From positions 124,001-188,000 of the forward strand of contig NZ_FMWL01000004.1 in NCBI RefSeq assembly GCF_900103005.1: DNA of 64,000 nt, read 5' to 3'. Positions 31,512 through 40,256 of the stretch are shown one piece after another. The notes under the pieces are model-generated. The model saw only the letters and a list, made by a program, of their open reading frames with translations. It ran no database searches and was not told the origin of the DNA. The translations under genes and the position numbers were made by a program. Every line of letters starts with the position of its first letter. The first letter of the stretch is position 1. The stretch comes from Acidaminobacter hydrogenoformans DSM 2784. Its GTDB lineage: Bacteria; Bacillota; Clostridia; Peptostreptococcales; Acidaminobacteraceae.

Positions 31512-32870
31512 ATGCGCTGGTTCAGTGACCGCCAATTTATCAATACAATGCTCAAAATAGGGATCCCGGTGATGATCCAGAATTTGATCCAAACCTCCCT
31601 CAACATGGTGGATACGGTCATGATTGGCCAAGTGGGCAAGGAAGCCATTGCCGCCGTAGGACTGGCCAACCAGGTTTTTTTTGTGATGATCCTGCTGGTG
31701 TTTGGCATCAACAGCGGCGCGTCTGTCTTCATTGCACAGCTGTGGGGCAAGCGGGACCTGGCCAACATCAAACGGACCATGGGCGTCGCCCTGGCCTTTG
31801 GCGTCGCCATCACCGGACTTTTTATGCTGGCAGCCATCCTGGCACCCACACAAATCATGAGCCTTCTCAGTGACGGCAATCCGGAAATTGTCCGACTTGG
31901 CAGCGATTATCTGCGCATAGTGGGCTGGAGCTACATTTTCACAGCGGTGTCCTTCAGCTTTGCGGTTGCCGCCCGCAGCATTGAGCAGGCCAAAATGCCA
32001 ACCATTGTCAGTGCGTTCTCCCTGATCGTTAATACCATACTGAATTACGGCCTCATCTTTGGCAAGCTGGGCCTCCCGGAGCTGGGCGTTCGGGGTGCGG
32101 CCATAGCGACGCTGATCGCAAGGCTTATAGAGTTCATTGTGATCCTGACCATCATCTATAAGACAGATCACGTCCTCGCTGCGCGTCCCAGGGAGCTGGT
32201 CTCCTTCAGCAAAGCCTACATGATCAAGATCCTGGATAAGGCTTCGCCCGTGGTTGCCAATGAAACGCTGTGGGCCATTGGCAACGTCCTCTACAATGTA
32301 GCCATTGCCAGGATTGGTGCGGAGGCAATTGCCAGCTATCAGGTGGCCAACTCGCTCTTTCGCTTTTATGAGGTCATTTTCATGGGCATGGCCGCCGCCT
32401 GCCAGGTCATGATTGGCAACAGGATTGGCGCTGGCGAGGAAGGCCTGGCCAGGCAGTACGCGAGCCACTTCCTGAAGCTCTCCCAGACTGGCGCCCTGCT
32501 GATTGCGGTGTTTATAGCCCTCAGCGCAGGCGGCATCATCAGCCTCTTTGGTCTTGAGCCGGCCCTGTCCCGTACCACCACGTCTCTGATGTACCTGTAC
32601 GCGGCCTTTACCTTCTCAAAGACCTTCAATCTCATGATGATTGTGGGCGTTCTCAGGGGCGGCGGCGACACCAAATATGCCCTCTACGTGGAAGTGGCGG
32701 CGGTGTGGCTTGTAGGCGTGCCCCTCGCCTTTGCGGGTGCTGTCTGGCTCCAGGCCGGCGTCATTATCACCGTAGCGCTGCTTATGCTCGAAGAAGTCCT
32801 GAAGACCCTTTTGACCTTCAGGCGCTATATGAGCCAGAAATGGCTCAACAACGTTATTCATGAGCTGTAA
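31512..32870 (+). CDS. MATE family efflux transporter
   Basis: 452 residues from the ATG at 31512 (GGAGG 5 bases upstream; an ATG at 31494 is less likely). Twelve predicted helices in two halves, with VDTVMIGQVGKEAIAAVGLANQ in the first half and ACQVMIGNRIGAGEEGLARQ in the second, as in the NorM/DinF branch. Expected to exchange Na+ or H+ for cationic compounds. A TATAAT at 31476-31481 may serve as -10, but the -35 is weak. Not obviously linked to the neighbouring ureide genes. Confidence 0.92.
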   Translation: MRWFSDRQFINTMLKIGIPVMIQNLIQTSLNMVDTVMIGQVGKEAIAAVGLANQVFFVMILLVFGINSGASVFIAQLWGKRDLANIKRTMGVALAFGVAITGLFMLAAILAPTQIMSLLSDGNPEIVRLGSDYLRIVGWSYIFTAVSFSFAVAARSIEQAKMPTIVSAFSLIVNTILNYGLIFGKLGLPELGVRGAAIATLIARLIEFIVILTIIYKTDHVLAARPRELVSFSKAYMIKILDKASPVVANETLWAIGNVLYNVAIARIGAEAIASYQVANSLFRFYEVIFMGMAAACQVMIGNRIGAGEEGLARQYASHFLKLSQTGALLIAVFIALSAGGIISLFGLEPALSRTTTSLMYLYAAFTFSKTFNLMMIVGVLRGGGDTKYALYVEVAAVWLVGVPLAFAGAVWLQAGVIITVALLMLEEVLKTLLTFRRYMSQKWLNNVIHEL

Positions 32871-32884
32871 ATACAACTAAAACT

Positions 32885-32897
32885 TTTGCCGATGGTC
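32885..32897 (-). repeat. Dispersed 13-mer, family C
   Basis: Exact GACCATCGGCAAA on the minus strand in the 73-base gap after the MATE gene. Confidence 0.7.
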
Positions 32898-32943
32898 ACG
32901 CAGGCCAACCCATGGCAACAATCTTACTTCAGGAGGTTTTCCT

Positions 32944-33468
32944 TTGACTACGTTTGTCCATTCCGTCGGAACATTGATTGGCACCATTTTTTTAGGCATC
33001 ATGCTGCTTCAACCGGGTAACAAAAACACTGGAAAAGTACGGTACCGCTTAAAAAGCCGCTACAAGGGCGGTCTCATTGCCGTCTATCTCTTTTTCATCG
33101 CCGGCAGTTTGGCGGCCTTTGTCCTGGGTCCTGTTGAAATGACGCCGCAGCGAAGCGTTGAGGTTTCCTTCTGGGTCTCCCTCATGTTCATGATGGTTTA
33201 TCTCCAGGCAGACGACCTCATGATTACTGACACTGGCGTCGCTTTTCAAGATTTATTTGGAAAAGTCAGAGGTCGCTTTTATCCTTGGAGCAAAGTTATG
33301 GAAGGCAAAGTTGGAACAAACCGCGTTTCTTTCCTGGTTGAAGGAGACAAAAAGCCCAAGCGGGTTGGGATCTCCGTTAAAACCCTGGATGAGGCCACTA
33401 TGAAGGATATCGAAAAAATAGTCAAAAAAGCAACGGGTTCTTATGCCAAAAGAAAGGACAGGTCGTAG
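32944..33468 (+). CDS. Hypothetical membrane protein
   Basis: 174 residues, TTG start after AGGAGG. Three hydrophobic segments (about 4-21, 42-62, 72-88) are followed by a soluble, beta-rich domain (DLMITDTGVAFQDLFGKVRG, YPWSKVMEGKVGTNRVSFLV) that resembles bacterial PH-like membrane-protein domains, and a basic tail (YAKRKDRS). I do not recognise a named family. It is three bases upstream of the TPR-type gene and probably forms an operon with it and the small cyclase-family gene. Confidence 0.6.
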   Translation: MTTFVHSVGTLIGTIFLGIMLLQPGNKNTGKVRYRLKSRYKGGLIAVYLFFIAGSLAAFVLGPVEMTPQRSVEVSFWVSLMFMMVYLQADDLMITDTGVAFQDLFGKVRGRFYPWSKVMEGKVGTNRVSFLVEGDKKPKRVGISVKTLDEATMKDIEKIVKKATGSYAKRKDRS

Positions 33469-33471
33469 CAA

Positions 33472-34113
33472 ATGACAGGAAGATTGATGAAGCTTGCACT
33501 CACGTTAACGTATGCCGCGATTGCCGTTTATTTTTACTTTACCGGGAATCAAGGCTTGGCGGCTCTGTTTGTCATGGCGGCCCTTTTTATTGGCTTCGCA
33601 ATTGTGCGTCAGGGCTCTGTAGCCCTTGCTATCAAAGCCATTCGGGACAATAATCTTCAAAAGGCAAAGTTTCATGTTAAGGAAACCATCCGTCCAGAGT
33701 GGCTGAGCCCGGCTTACCGCTCCTATCACTTCATGGCAAAGGGGTATGTTGAAGCCTCTGAAGGGAAGACAGATGAAGCCATAGAATCCTTTGAAACCTC
33801 CCTGACCCATAAAGTTCGCCATGCGGATGACCTCAGCATTGTGAAATTTCAGTTAGCGGTTCTTTACGCGGAAAAGCAGGACTTTGAAACGGCTAAGGCA
33901 TTGATTGCTGAAGTCAAGAATCTGAATCCAAACCCAAATCTGCTGGAGCAAGTGAAGAAGGCTGAAAAGAAGCTTAAAGCGGCGACCAGCGGCAGGGTGA
34001 AATTCAGCAAGTCTGATGAGGGGCTTGAGGCAGAGGATGAGGTTGAGGCTGAAGCTCAGATTGAGGATCGGTCTGTGGATGAGGTTGTTGTCGAGGCTGA
34101 AAAAGAGGTGTAG
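33472..34113 (+). CDS. Membrane protein with TPR-like helical repeats
   Basis: 213 residues. Two N-terminal membrane helices (about 6-24 and 27-45), then tetratricopeptide-like helix pairs (AYRSYHFMAKGYVEASEGKT, DLSIVKFQLAVLYAEKQDFE), and a very acidic C-terminal tail (EAEDEVEAEAQIEDRSVDEV). Probably a cytoplasmic scaffold tied to the membrane. It starts 3 bases after the preceding gene and ends 6 bases before the cyclase-family gene. Function unknown. Confidence 0.6.
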   Translation: MTGRLMKLALTLTYAAIAVYFYFTGNQGLAALFVMAALFIGFAIVRQGSVALAIKAIRDNNLQKAKFHVKETIRPEWLSPAYRSYHFMAKGYVEASEGKTDEAIESFETSLTHKVRHADDLSIVKFQLAVLYAEKQDFETAKALIAEVKNLNPNPNLLEQVKKAEKKLKAATSGRVKFSKSDEGLEAEDEVEAEAQIEDRSVDEVVVEAEKEV

Positions 34114-34119
34114 AGGAAG

Positions 34120-34701
34120 ATGTGGATCGATTTGACCGTAGCCGTAACGCCTGAGCTTTCCGAAAAAGCGAGGGCCAACGAAAAAATGACTGCTTTTGGG
34201 CATCTGGGCACCCATTTTGACGTCATGAACCTGACGTTTCCTCTTGAAAACGCCAGGCGCAGCGGACTTGTGCTTGATGTGACCGAGGTGGCTTTTACAG
34301 GTCAGGAGGTTTCGCTCAGCGCCGAAGCGCTGAATCTGGTGCAAGAAGGGGATTTTGTGATCTTTCGTACCGGTAGGATTGAGAACGTGGCTTACGGTTC
34401 AGAAGCTTATTTTGGCATTCACCCACAGCTCGAACATTCGCTGATTGATGCCTTGATTGAAAAAAAGGTCGCCATGATAGGAATAGACGCGGCGGGCATC
34501 CGGCGAGGCAGCGAGCACACCCCAATGGATCAGTACTGCGCGGACCGGGGCGTTTTCGTCGTAGAGAACTTATGTAATCTTGGCGCTTTGCTTCAAGGTC
34601 AAAAACATGCACGCTTTGAGATTTTCACGTTCCCCATCAAGTTTGAAGGCATGAGCGGACTGCCGTGCCGGGTGATGGCTTTGGTGGAAGACGTGATATG
34701 A
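34120..34701 (+). CDS. Cyclase-family protein, metal site incomplete
   Basis: 193 residues, ATG after GAGGAAG. It aligns with the cyclase/kynurenine formamidase family but is shorter. The signature reads HLGTHFDVMNLT, keeping the first two His and the Asp but lacking the final His of HxGTHxDxxxH. The C-terminal half keeps IGIDAAGIRRG and VVENLCNL, typical of family members. It may still bind metal or may have a changed activity. Third gene of a compact operon with two membrane proteins. Confidence 0.75.
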   Translation: MWIDLTVAVTPELSEKARANEKMTAFGHLGTHFDVMNLTFPLENARRSGLVLDVTEVAFTGQEVSLSAEALNLVQEGDFVIFRTGRIENVAYGSEAYFGIHPQLEHSLIDALIEKKVAMIGIDAAGIRRGSEHTPMDQYCADRGVFVVENLCNLGALLQGQKHARFEIFTFPIKFEGMSGLPCRVMALVEDVI

Positions 34702-34713
34702 CATGTTTATATT

Positions 34714-34751
34714 AAAAAGACGGATGGGATATATTCCCACCCGTCTTTTTT
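34714..34751. terminator. Bidirectional terminator between cyclase-like gene and copZ
   Basis: AAAAAGACGGATGGGA (34714-34729) pairs with TCCCACCCGTCTTTTT with one mismatch; T runs at both ends. Confidence 0.85.
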
Positions 34752-34766
34752 GTTATATTCATTTCC

Positions 34767-34967
34767 TTATTCGATCGCTGTAACCGTATAGCCCGCTTCT
34801 TCGACAGCAGCCATCAGGACCGCGTCTTCGACATCAGTCTCAACTGTCGCAATATTTTGGTCCGCGCTGACGCTGAGGACCTGAACGCCGTCAATTTCTT
34901 CAAGGGCATTTTTGACGCGGCGCTCACAATGGCCGCAGCTCATACCGTCAATTTTAAGTGTTTTCAT
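34767..34967 (-). CDS. copZ: Copper chaperone, HMA domain
   Basis: 66 residues, one heavy-metal-associated domain with GMSCGHC (Cys11 and Cys14 bind Cu(I)). CopZ hands copper to the CopA exporter. The gene lies 99 bases downstream of copA on the same strand, with AGGAGAA before the ATG. Confidence 0.92.
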   Translation of the reverse strand: MKTLKIDGMSCGHCERRVKNALEEIDGVQVLSVSADQNIATVETDVEDAVLMAAVEEAGYTVTAIE

Positions 34968-35066
34968 AAGACATTCTCCTTTGTAAGTGGGATAGTTTAA
35001 ATTTAGCTATATCTCCAGCCAGGCGCTTGAAGCCCGGATGAGGGCCAATTGGCAGGGCGTTCACAA

Positions 35067-37583
35067 CTAAAGCTTTATAGTTTTGAGCCGCAAGGCGTTA
35101 GTGACCACCGAAACAGAGCTGAAGGCCATGGCTGCGGCTGCGATCATAGGGTTCAGCAAAGGTCCGCCAAAGAGATAGAGCAGACCGGCAGCTACCGGAA
35201 TACCAGCAGTGTTGTAGGCGAAGGCCCAGAACAGGTTCTGCTTGATGTTGCGAATGGTGGCTTTTGAAAGGGCGATCGCTGATACCGCATCCTGGAGGTC
35301 ATCTTTCATGAGGACTATATCCGCGGATTCCATGGCGATATCCGTCCCGGAGCCTATAGCGATCCCTACATCCGCTTGGGCCAGAGCAGGGGCGTCGTTG
35401 ATGCCGTCACCCACCATGGCGACGACGTGGCCTTCAGATTGGAGTTTTTTGACTTCCCCAGCCTTGTCCTCCGGCAGAACCTCTGCCATGACCCGGTCCA
35501 GTCCAACCTGGGCGGCAATAGCCTTCGCGGTCTTCGCGTTGTCACCGGTCAACATGGCGACTTTGATGCCTAAGTCATGAAGCTTGGCAATAGCAGCTTT
35601 GCTTGTAGCCTTGACAGGGTCCGCTATGGCGATGACCCCGGCGACCTGGTCATCTATGACGGCGAACACAGGGGTTGCGCCAAGCTCTGAGAATTGGTCC
35701 GCCGCTTTTAAAACGTCTTCGGAAAGGACTGTGCCTTCCAGGTGACGCCGGTTGCCAATCAGAAGGTTGTAGCCATCTGCTTGCCCGCTGACGCCGCCTC
35801 CTGTGACGGACTTAAACGCTGTGGCTTCAGTCCAGGTAAGACCCTCCGCTTTGGCTTTTCGCACAATGGCTTCCGCAAGGGGATGCTCTGACATGGATTC
35901 TACAGCGGCTGCCAAAGACAGGATTTTTGACGTCGTCCAGCCATTGACGGTATAGAGGTCTGTGACAGAAGGGCGGCCTTCGGTGATGGTGCCCGTTTTG
36001 TCCAGGATGATCGCGCTGACCTTGTGGGCCGTTTCAAGCGCGACACCGCTCTTGATCAGGATTCCCTGATCCGCGCCGCGGCCGGTGCCAACCATGATGG
36101 CTGTAGGTGTCGCAAGACCCAGGGCGCATGGGCAGGCAATGACGAGGATGGAAATGAAAATTCTCAGTGAGAAAGAAACGTCACGGGTGCCAATATACCA
36201 CAGAAGTCCTGCAAGAATGGAAAGACCTATGACCACCGGAACGAAATATCCGGAAATGATGTCCGCCATTTTGGCGATAGGGGCCTTGGTCGCTTGAGCC
36301 TGCTCAACGAGACCTACAATTTTTGACAGGGTGGTGTCGCGACCCACGCGTTCAGTCATGACTTTCAGGGCGCCGTTTTTATTCACGCTGGCGCCTATGA
36401 CCCGGTCGCCTTCTTTCTTTTCCACGGGTAGACTTTCACCGGTGAGCATGGATTCGTCGACGGCACTCACACCATCGGCAATCACCCCGTCAACGGGGAT
36501 TTTCTCGCCTGGTTTGACTAAAACCAGATCGCCCACGGCAACTTCATCAATAGGGATGGAAATTGGCCCGTTCGGGAAGAGCACAGTGGCTTCCTTAGGC
36601 TGGAGGCCCATGAGCTTTTGAATAGCTTCGGAGGTGCGTCCTTTGGAACGCTGCTCAAGAGTCTTCCCAAGCATGATCAGGGCAATGATGACACCCGCGG
36701 TTTCATAGTAAAGATCCGTATGGGACAAGTCGCCGTTTGCGATCAGCCAGGTGTGATAGCCGCTGTAAACAATAGCTGCCGTGGTGCCTACCGCGATCAG
36801 CGAGTCCATGTTGGGGTGTCCGGAGAATAAAGTCCTGAAACCCACCGTATAAAATTTGTAGCCCGCGGCCACAATTGGGATCAATAGAACTACCTGGACC
36901 AGAGCGAATCTGAGGGGCTGGTGCATAGGGTGGAGCGCTGCGGGGATTGGCCAGCCCAGCATGTGGCCCATGGCCAGATAAAAGAGCGCTGCCGCGAAGC
37001 CTATGGCGATCCTGAAACGCCACCACTGCCGGTTCATGGCCTGCTGCTGGTCGTCAAGAAGTGCTTCTGCCGATTGTCTCTCAATCTCCTTAGGCGTATA
37101 ACCCGCTTTCTCAATGGCTTTTTTTATTTCACTCAGTCTCAGAAGATTGCCGTCATACTTGACAGCCGCTTTATTGGTGGCAAGGTTTACAGACACCGAC
37201 ATGACTCCGGGAAGCTTTTTCACAGTGCGCTCTACAGCCGCGCTGCAAGAAGCGCAGGTCATGCCGTCTACAGGGATGACCACTTCTTTTTCGTCCCGGT
37301 GAGGCTTGGCATCATAACCCGCTTTCTCAATTGCCTTTATAATGTCTGCTTCAGAAGGCGGCGCGTCTTCGTAAGTGATGGTCAACTGATTGGTCATCAA
37401 ATTGACGGCGGCCATTTCAACGCCTGGCAGTTTTTTTGCGGCCTTTTCTACGGCAGCGGAGCAGGATGCACAGGTCATGCCGTCCACGTCAAAAGTCAGC
37501 CTCTTGTCTTTGGTAGACTTTTGGGGTTCGGGCGCTTTCGTCTGAAGGGTTGTTGTTTGTGAGTTGAGTTTTGATTCGCTCAT
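35067..37583 (-). CDS. copA: Copper-exporting P1B-type ATPase
   Basis: 838 residues from the ATG at 37583 (GGAGGTG 7 bases upstream; an earlier in-frame ATG at 37592 overlaps it). Two N-terminal HMA domains each carry GMTCASC. Eight membrane helices follow, with the CPC metal site ([11 protein letters not shown]), the phosphorylated Asp in DKTGT, the SEHPLAEAI nucleotide-site motif and [10 protein letters not shown]. It pumps Cu(I) out of the cell. The upstream gene for an HTH regulator is 18 bases away, and copZ lies downstream. Confidence 0.96.
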   Translation of the reverse strand: MSESKLNSQTTTLQTKAPEPQKSTKDKRLTFDVDGMTCASCSAAVEKAAKKLPGVEMAAVNLMTNQLTITYEDAPPSEADIIKAIEKAGYDAKPHRDEKEVVIPVDGMTCASCSAAVERTVKKLPGVMSVSVNLATNKAAVKYDGNLLRLSEIKKAIEKAGYTPKEIERQSAEALLDDQQQAMNRQWWRFRIAIGFAAALFYLAMGHMLGWPIPAALHPMHQPLRFALVQVVLLIPIVAAGYKFYTVGFRTLFSGHPNMDSLIAVGTTAAIVYSGYHTWLIANGDLSHTDLYYETAGVIIALIMLGKTLEQRSKGRTSEAIQKLMGLQPKEATVLFPNGPISIPIDEVAVGDLVLVKPGEKIPVDGVIADGVSAVDESMLTGESLPVEKKEGDRVIGASVNKNGALKVMTERVGRDTTLSKIVGLVEQAQATKAPIAKMADIISGYFVPVVIGLSILAGLLWYIGTRDVSFSLRIFISILVIACPCALGLATPTAIMVGTGRGADQGILIKSGVALETAHKVSAIILDKTGTITEGRPSVTDLYTVNGWTTSKILSLAAAVESMSEHPLAEAIVRKAKAEGLTWTEATAFKSVTGGGVSGQADGYNLLIGNRRHLEGTVLSEDVLKAADQFSELGATPVFAVIDDQVAGVIAIADPVKATSKAAIAKLHDLGIKVAMLTGDNAKTAKAIAAQVGLDRVMAEVLPEDKAGEVKKLQSEGHVVAMVGDGINDAPALAQADVGIAIGSGTDIAMESADIVLMKDDLQDAVSAIALSKATIRNIKQNLFWAFAYNTAGIPVAAGLLYLFGGPLLNPMIAAAAMAFSSVSVVTNALRLKTIKL

Positions 37584-37601
37584 GAGGCTCACCTCCTTAA
37601 T

Positions 37602-38105
37602 TTAATCTTCTTTAAAATTGGTTTTCTTTTGGTCAAACTTTTGGATAGCCTCCATGGCATGAATCATGACAAGGGGAGAGGCCCACAGTACAAATCTGAC
37701 CCTTTTTTCACTCGGCTCATAGACGTGATTGAAGCGGCAGTCTTCACAGTTCTCCACAGTTTCGATGGCCTGCATCAGGGCAATGGACAGCGGCGCGATT
37801 TCTTTCGCAGAGTCCACATCATAGTCTATGATTGAACAGATTCTCAGCTTTCTTTCAGTGGAAAAGGTCTCAAGGTCCGTGTCCATGTACACGCAAAAGT
37901 CGTCTGAGGAAGGCGCTGCCGGACTATGGTGGCAGCTGGATTCTCCGGACTTCAGGAACGCGTCCAGGGCGGACTGGCTGATGCGCCACTGGCTCCCTAC
38001 CTTTTGCCCGCCAAGCTTGCCGCTGTAAAGGTAGCGCCGTATGGTCTTTGAATGAACACCAAGGCGCTCTGCGACTTCTTCTATGGTAAATAATTTATCT
38101 TCCAT
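37602..38105 (-). CDS. Excisionase-type HTH regulator with Cys/His-rich middle, copper operon
   Basis: 167 residues. The first 55 form a MerR/excisionase-type helix-turn-helix (FTIEEVAERLGVHSKTIRRY, then a KVGSQWRIS wing). A Cys/His cluster follows (SSCHHSP and DDFCVY, residues about 57-72), and the C-terminal half has CEDCRFNH. I infer that these may bind metal, making this the likely sensor of the cop operon, but it is not a CueR- or CsoR-type copper regulator. First gene of the operon with copA and copZ; the promoter carries a Fur-box-like palindrome. Confidence 0.7.
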   Translation of the reverse strand: MEDKLFTIEEVAERLGVHSKTIRRYLYSGKLGGQKVGSQWRISQSALDAFLKSGESSCHHSPAAPSSDDFCVYMDTDLETFSTERKLRICSIIDYDVDSAKEIAPLSIALMQAIETVENCEDCRFNHVYEPSEKRVRFVLWASPLVMIHAMEAIQKFDQKKTNFKED

Positions 38106-38143
38106 GTGCGTCCCTCCAAATGTTTTTGCTTTCTTATAGTTTA

Positions 38144-38172
38144 ATGATAATCCCTATCAATTAACTTGTCAA
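38144..38172 (-). promoter_or_regulatory. Promoter of the copper operon with Fur-box-like palindrome
   Basis: On the minus strand TTGACA (38167-38172), 17 bases, TATCAT (38144-38149). Between and over the -10 lies TGATAATCCCTATCA (38145-38159, + strand), which matches the 7-1-7 Fur consensus TGATAAT-N-ATTATCA at 12 of 14 positions. Confidence 0.65.
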
Positions 38173-38259
38173 GACAAAGGTGGACATTATAGTACAGAAA
38201 AGATCAAAGGTGTACAATTCGAGACATATAAAATAATTTTACAATCCTCAAACGATACC

Positions 38260-38288
38260 TTGTAAATAACACGAAAAATGTTTAAAAT
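38260..38288 (+). promoter_or_regulatory. Possible promoter of the ArsR-like gene
   Basis: TTGTAA (38260-38265), 17 bases, TAAAAT (38283-38288), about 60 bases before the TTG start in an AT-rich stretch. Confidence 0.4.
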
Positions 38289-38350
38289 TGTCTTAAACGA
38301 TCAAAAAAATAAAACATGCCGCACTTACTTATAGAAAGGGTGAACTCAAG

Positions 38351-38935
38351 TTGGGCACTGAACGCATTTTAAAATCCCCAGAAGAGATCAAGATCATGTC
38401 AGACCCGCTTAGAATGACCATCTTCAAAGCTTTTCACCACCTCAATAAGCCTGCGACAGCGAAACAAGTCGCTGATGCGCTGACCCTCGCGCCTGCAAAA
38501 GTGCATTATCATGTTCAGAAGTTATTGGGTATTGGCATTATAGAATTGGATCATACAGAAGAGATCAATGGCATTATTGCGAAGTTCTACAAGACTTCAG
38601 TGGACTCTTTTGTGATCGATTACACCAATATCTCTGACAAAGTCCGCAGCTCAGTGTACTCAAAGTCAGAAAATCTGTACATATCAACTTTTAATGCTTT
38701 CAGAGACACGTTTATTGACAATATTCGCAAGAAAGTTGAGAAGCAGCTTCCACCAACGGCTGAAAACCGCTCGGGTTTCTTGATCCACAACACTTTAAAG
38801 CTTCAGCAGAAAGATTATGAAAGCTTTTACGGTGAAATGACAACCCTCGTAGAGAAGTATATGGAGCACTCTTGTCCAGAGGAGGCGTGTGGCACGTATC
38901 AATTTTTATGCAGTGCCATCAAAGAGGAACGTTAG
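38351..38935 (+). CDS. ArsR-like winged-helix transcriptional regulator
   Basis: 194 residues, TTG start after AGAAAGGGTG. The N-terminal 90 residues form a winged helix of the ArsR/HTH_20 type (IMSDPLRMTIFKAFHHLNKP, LAPAKVHYHVQKLLGIGII). The rest is helical and contains two Cys near the C-terminus (HSCPEEACG), possibly a metal or thiol sensor. It lies 12 bases before a degenerate cyclase-family gene, which it may control. Ligand unknown. Confidence 0.8.
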   Translation: MGTERILKSPEEIKIMSDPLRMTIFKAFHHLNKPATAKQVADALTLAPAKVHYHVQKLLGIGIIELDHTEEINGIIAKFYKTSVDSFVIDYTNISDKVRSSVYSKSENLYISTFNAFRDTFIDNIRKKVEKQLPPTAENRSGFLIHNTLKLQQKDYESFYGEMTTLVEKYMEHSCPEEACGTYQFLCSAIKEER

Positions 38936-38947
38936 GGGGGCATAGAG

Positions 38948-39565
38948 GTGAAATATTATGATATTTCCATGCGAATTCATGCGCACATGGCTGTGCCAGA
39001 GGAAGATCTGCAACTATGCCCAAAACTGAGTCATCAGACAGCGCCTGATGATCATGCGCTGCCAAGAAGCCGACTGGATATAGATCTGCGAACGGGTACC
39101 CACCTGATCGCGCCAATTCTTGCAAGGCCGGATGGGGACAGTGTAGATCTCATGAGCCCAACCTGTGTCCTTACGACCTGCAGACTCGTCGATTTATCGA
39201 CAGCGGGGGAGGAAATCACGGAGACGGATCTCGCGCTCTTTGGCATTCAAACCGGTGAATTTATTTTAATCAAGACTCGCAACAGTCTGGAAGAAAATCA
39301 CTCAAAAGATGTGCAGCTAACGAGAGACGCCGCCAAATATCTCGCGCGGATTGGCGTCAAGGGTGTAGGTATTGATGCCATAGCACTTGAAAAAGAAAGT
39401 GAACGGGAAATCATTGAGCTGCTGTTTGAGCGTGGCTGTGCCCTTTTGATTGGCCTTCGGCTGAAGGCGGTATCCTATGGAAGCTACAGGTTAGTCGCGC
39501 TGCCGCTGAGAATTGAGGGTGCCGAAGCATCTCCAGTACGGGCGCTTCTGCTGGAAGGGGTATAA
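38948..39565 (+). CDS. Degenerate cyclase-family protein lacking metal ligands
   Basis: 205 residues, GTG start after AGGGGGG. The fold is that of the cyclase family, but the metal signature reads RTGTHLIAPIL: the first His is Arg, the Asp is Ile and the last His is Leu, while GTH and the AP that normally follow the Asp remain. The second half keeps IGVKGVGIDAIAL. A catalytic role is unlikely by the usual mechanism; ligand binding or partnership with a paralogue is possible. It is in an operon with the ArsR-like regulator. Confidence 0.7.
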   Translation: MKYYDISMRIHAHMAVPEEDLQLCPKLSHQTAPDDHALPRSRLDIDLRTGTHLIAPILARPDGDSVDLMSPTCVLTTCRLVDLSTAGEEITETDLALFGIQTGEFILIKTRNSLEENHSKDVQLTRDAAKYLARIGVKGVGIDAIALEKESEREIIELLFERGCALLIGLRLKAVSYGSYRLVALPLRIEGAEASPVRALLLEGV

Positions 39566-39583
39566 ACTTCAGGGATTGATTGC

Positions 39584-39622
39584 AAAAAAAAACTGGTGAT
39601 CTCTGGCCGACGGCCAAAGATC
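39584..39622 (-). terminator. Terminator of the Fur-family gene
   Basis: On the minus strand a 10-bp stem with one mismatch (GATCTCTGGCC / GGCCAAAGATC around GAC, 39598-39622) is followed by ACCAG and T9. Confidence 0.8.
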
Positions 39623-39649
39623 CCAGCTATGAAGACAATGTCAAACGCC

Positions 39650-40060
39650 TTAAGCGTTATTTTGTTTCTCTCTACATTTGTCACAAAGTCCTTTATAATA
39701 GATGTGAACGGACTGTACGACAAAGCCTTCCGGAACGGACGGCGGCGCATCTATAAGATCAAAATCCACGAGGGCGCCGCAGGAGACACACTTAAAATGA
39801 CCATGGTCCTCCTCTGCGACATCATAAAGCACTTCTTTCTCCTCAATTAGGATTTCGCTGACGATCTCATGGTCAATCAGCAGCTTTAAAGTATTATAGA
39901 CCGTGGTTTTTGACAGCGTTGGGATCTCATCAATCAAAGCATTATAGACCTCTGCGACTGTGGGATGTGTGCGGTGGGTCATCAGATATTCCAGGATTCG
40001 GATTCTTTGATAAGAGGGTTTTATACCATTATCCAATAGAATGGCGCTTGCGTTTTTCAA
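39650..40060 (-). CDS. Fur/PerR family metal-dependent repressor
   Basis: 136 residues, TTG start after GGAGGTG. Winged-helix part with the family signature THPTVAEVYNAL and TTVYNTLKLL; C-terminal dimerisation part with GHFKCVSCG and GLCDKCRE, two CxxC pairs forming the structural zinc site, as in PerR and Fur. PerR uses Fe/Mn and oxidation of a His; Fur uses Fe. The sequence does not decide between them. The Fur-box-like site at the cop promoter 1.9 kb away is a candidate target. Confidence 0.9.
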   Translation of the reverse strand: MKNASAILLDNGIKPSYQRIRILEYLMTHRTHPTVAEVYNALIDEIPTLSKTTVYNTLKLLIDHEIVSEILIEEKEVLYDVAEEDHGHFKCVSCGALVDFDLIDAPPSVPEGFVVQSVHIYYKGLCDKCREKQNNA

Positions 40061-40256
40061 TAGGATTCACCTCCGTATAGTTTAAAGGACGTTTAGCGGA
40101 GTTTTCAGACATCCAAAATTCTTATCAGATGGTTTTATTATATTAAATAGTTTGAAAAGAAATGAGAACTGAAATGATGTCAGAATTATAACATTCTTAA
40201 AGGTAGCGTGTCAAATTTGGAATCGACCGATCTTATAAAACGCTAGCCCAATAATT

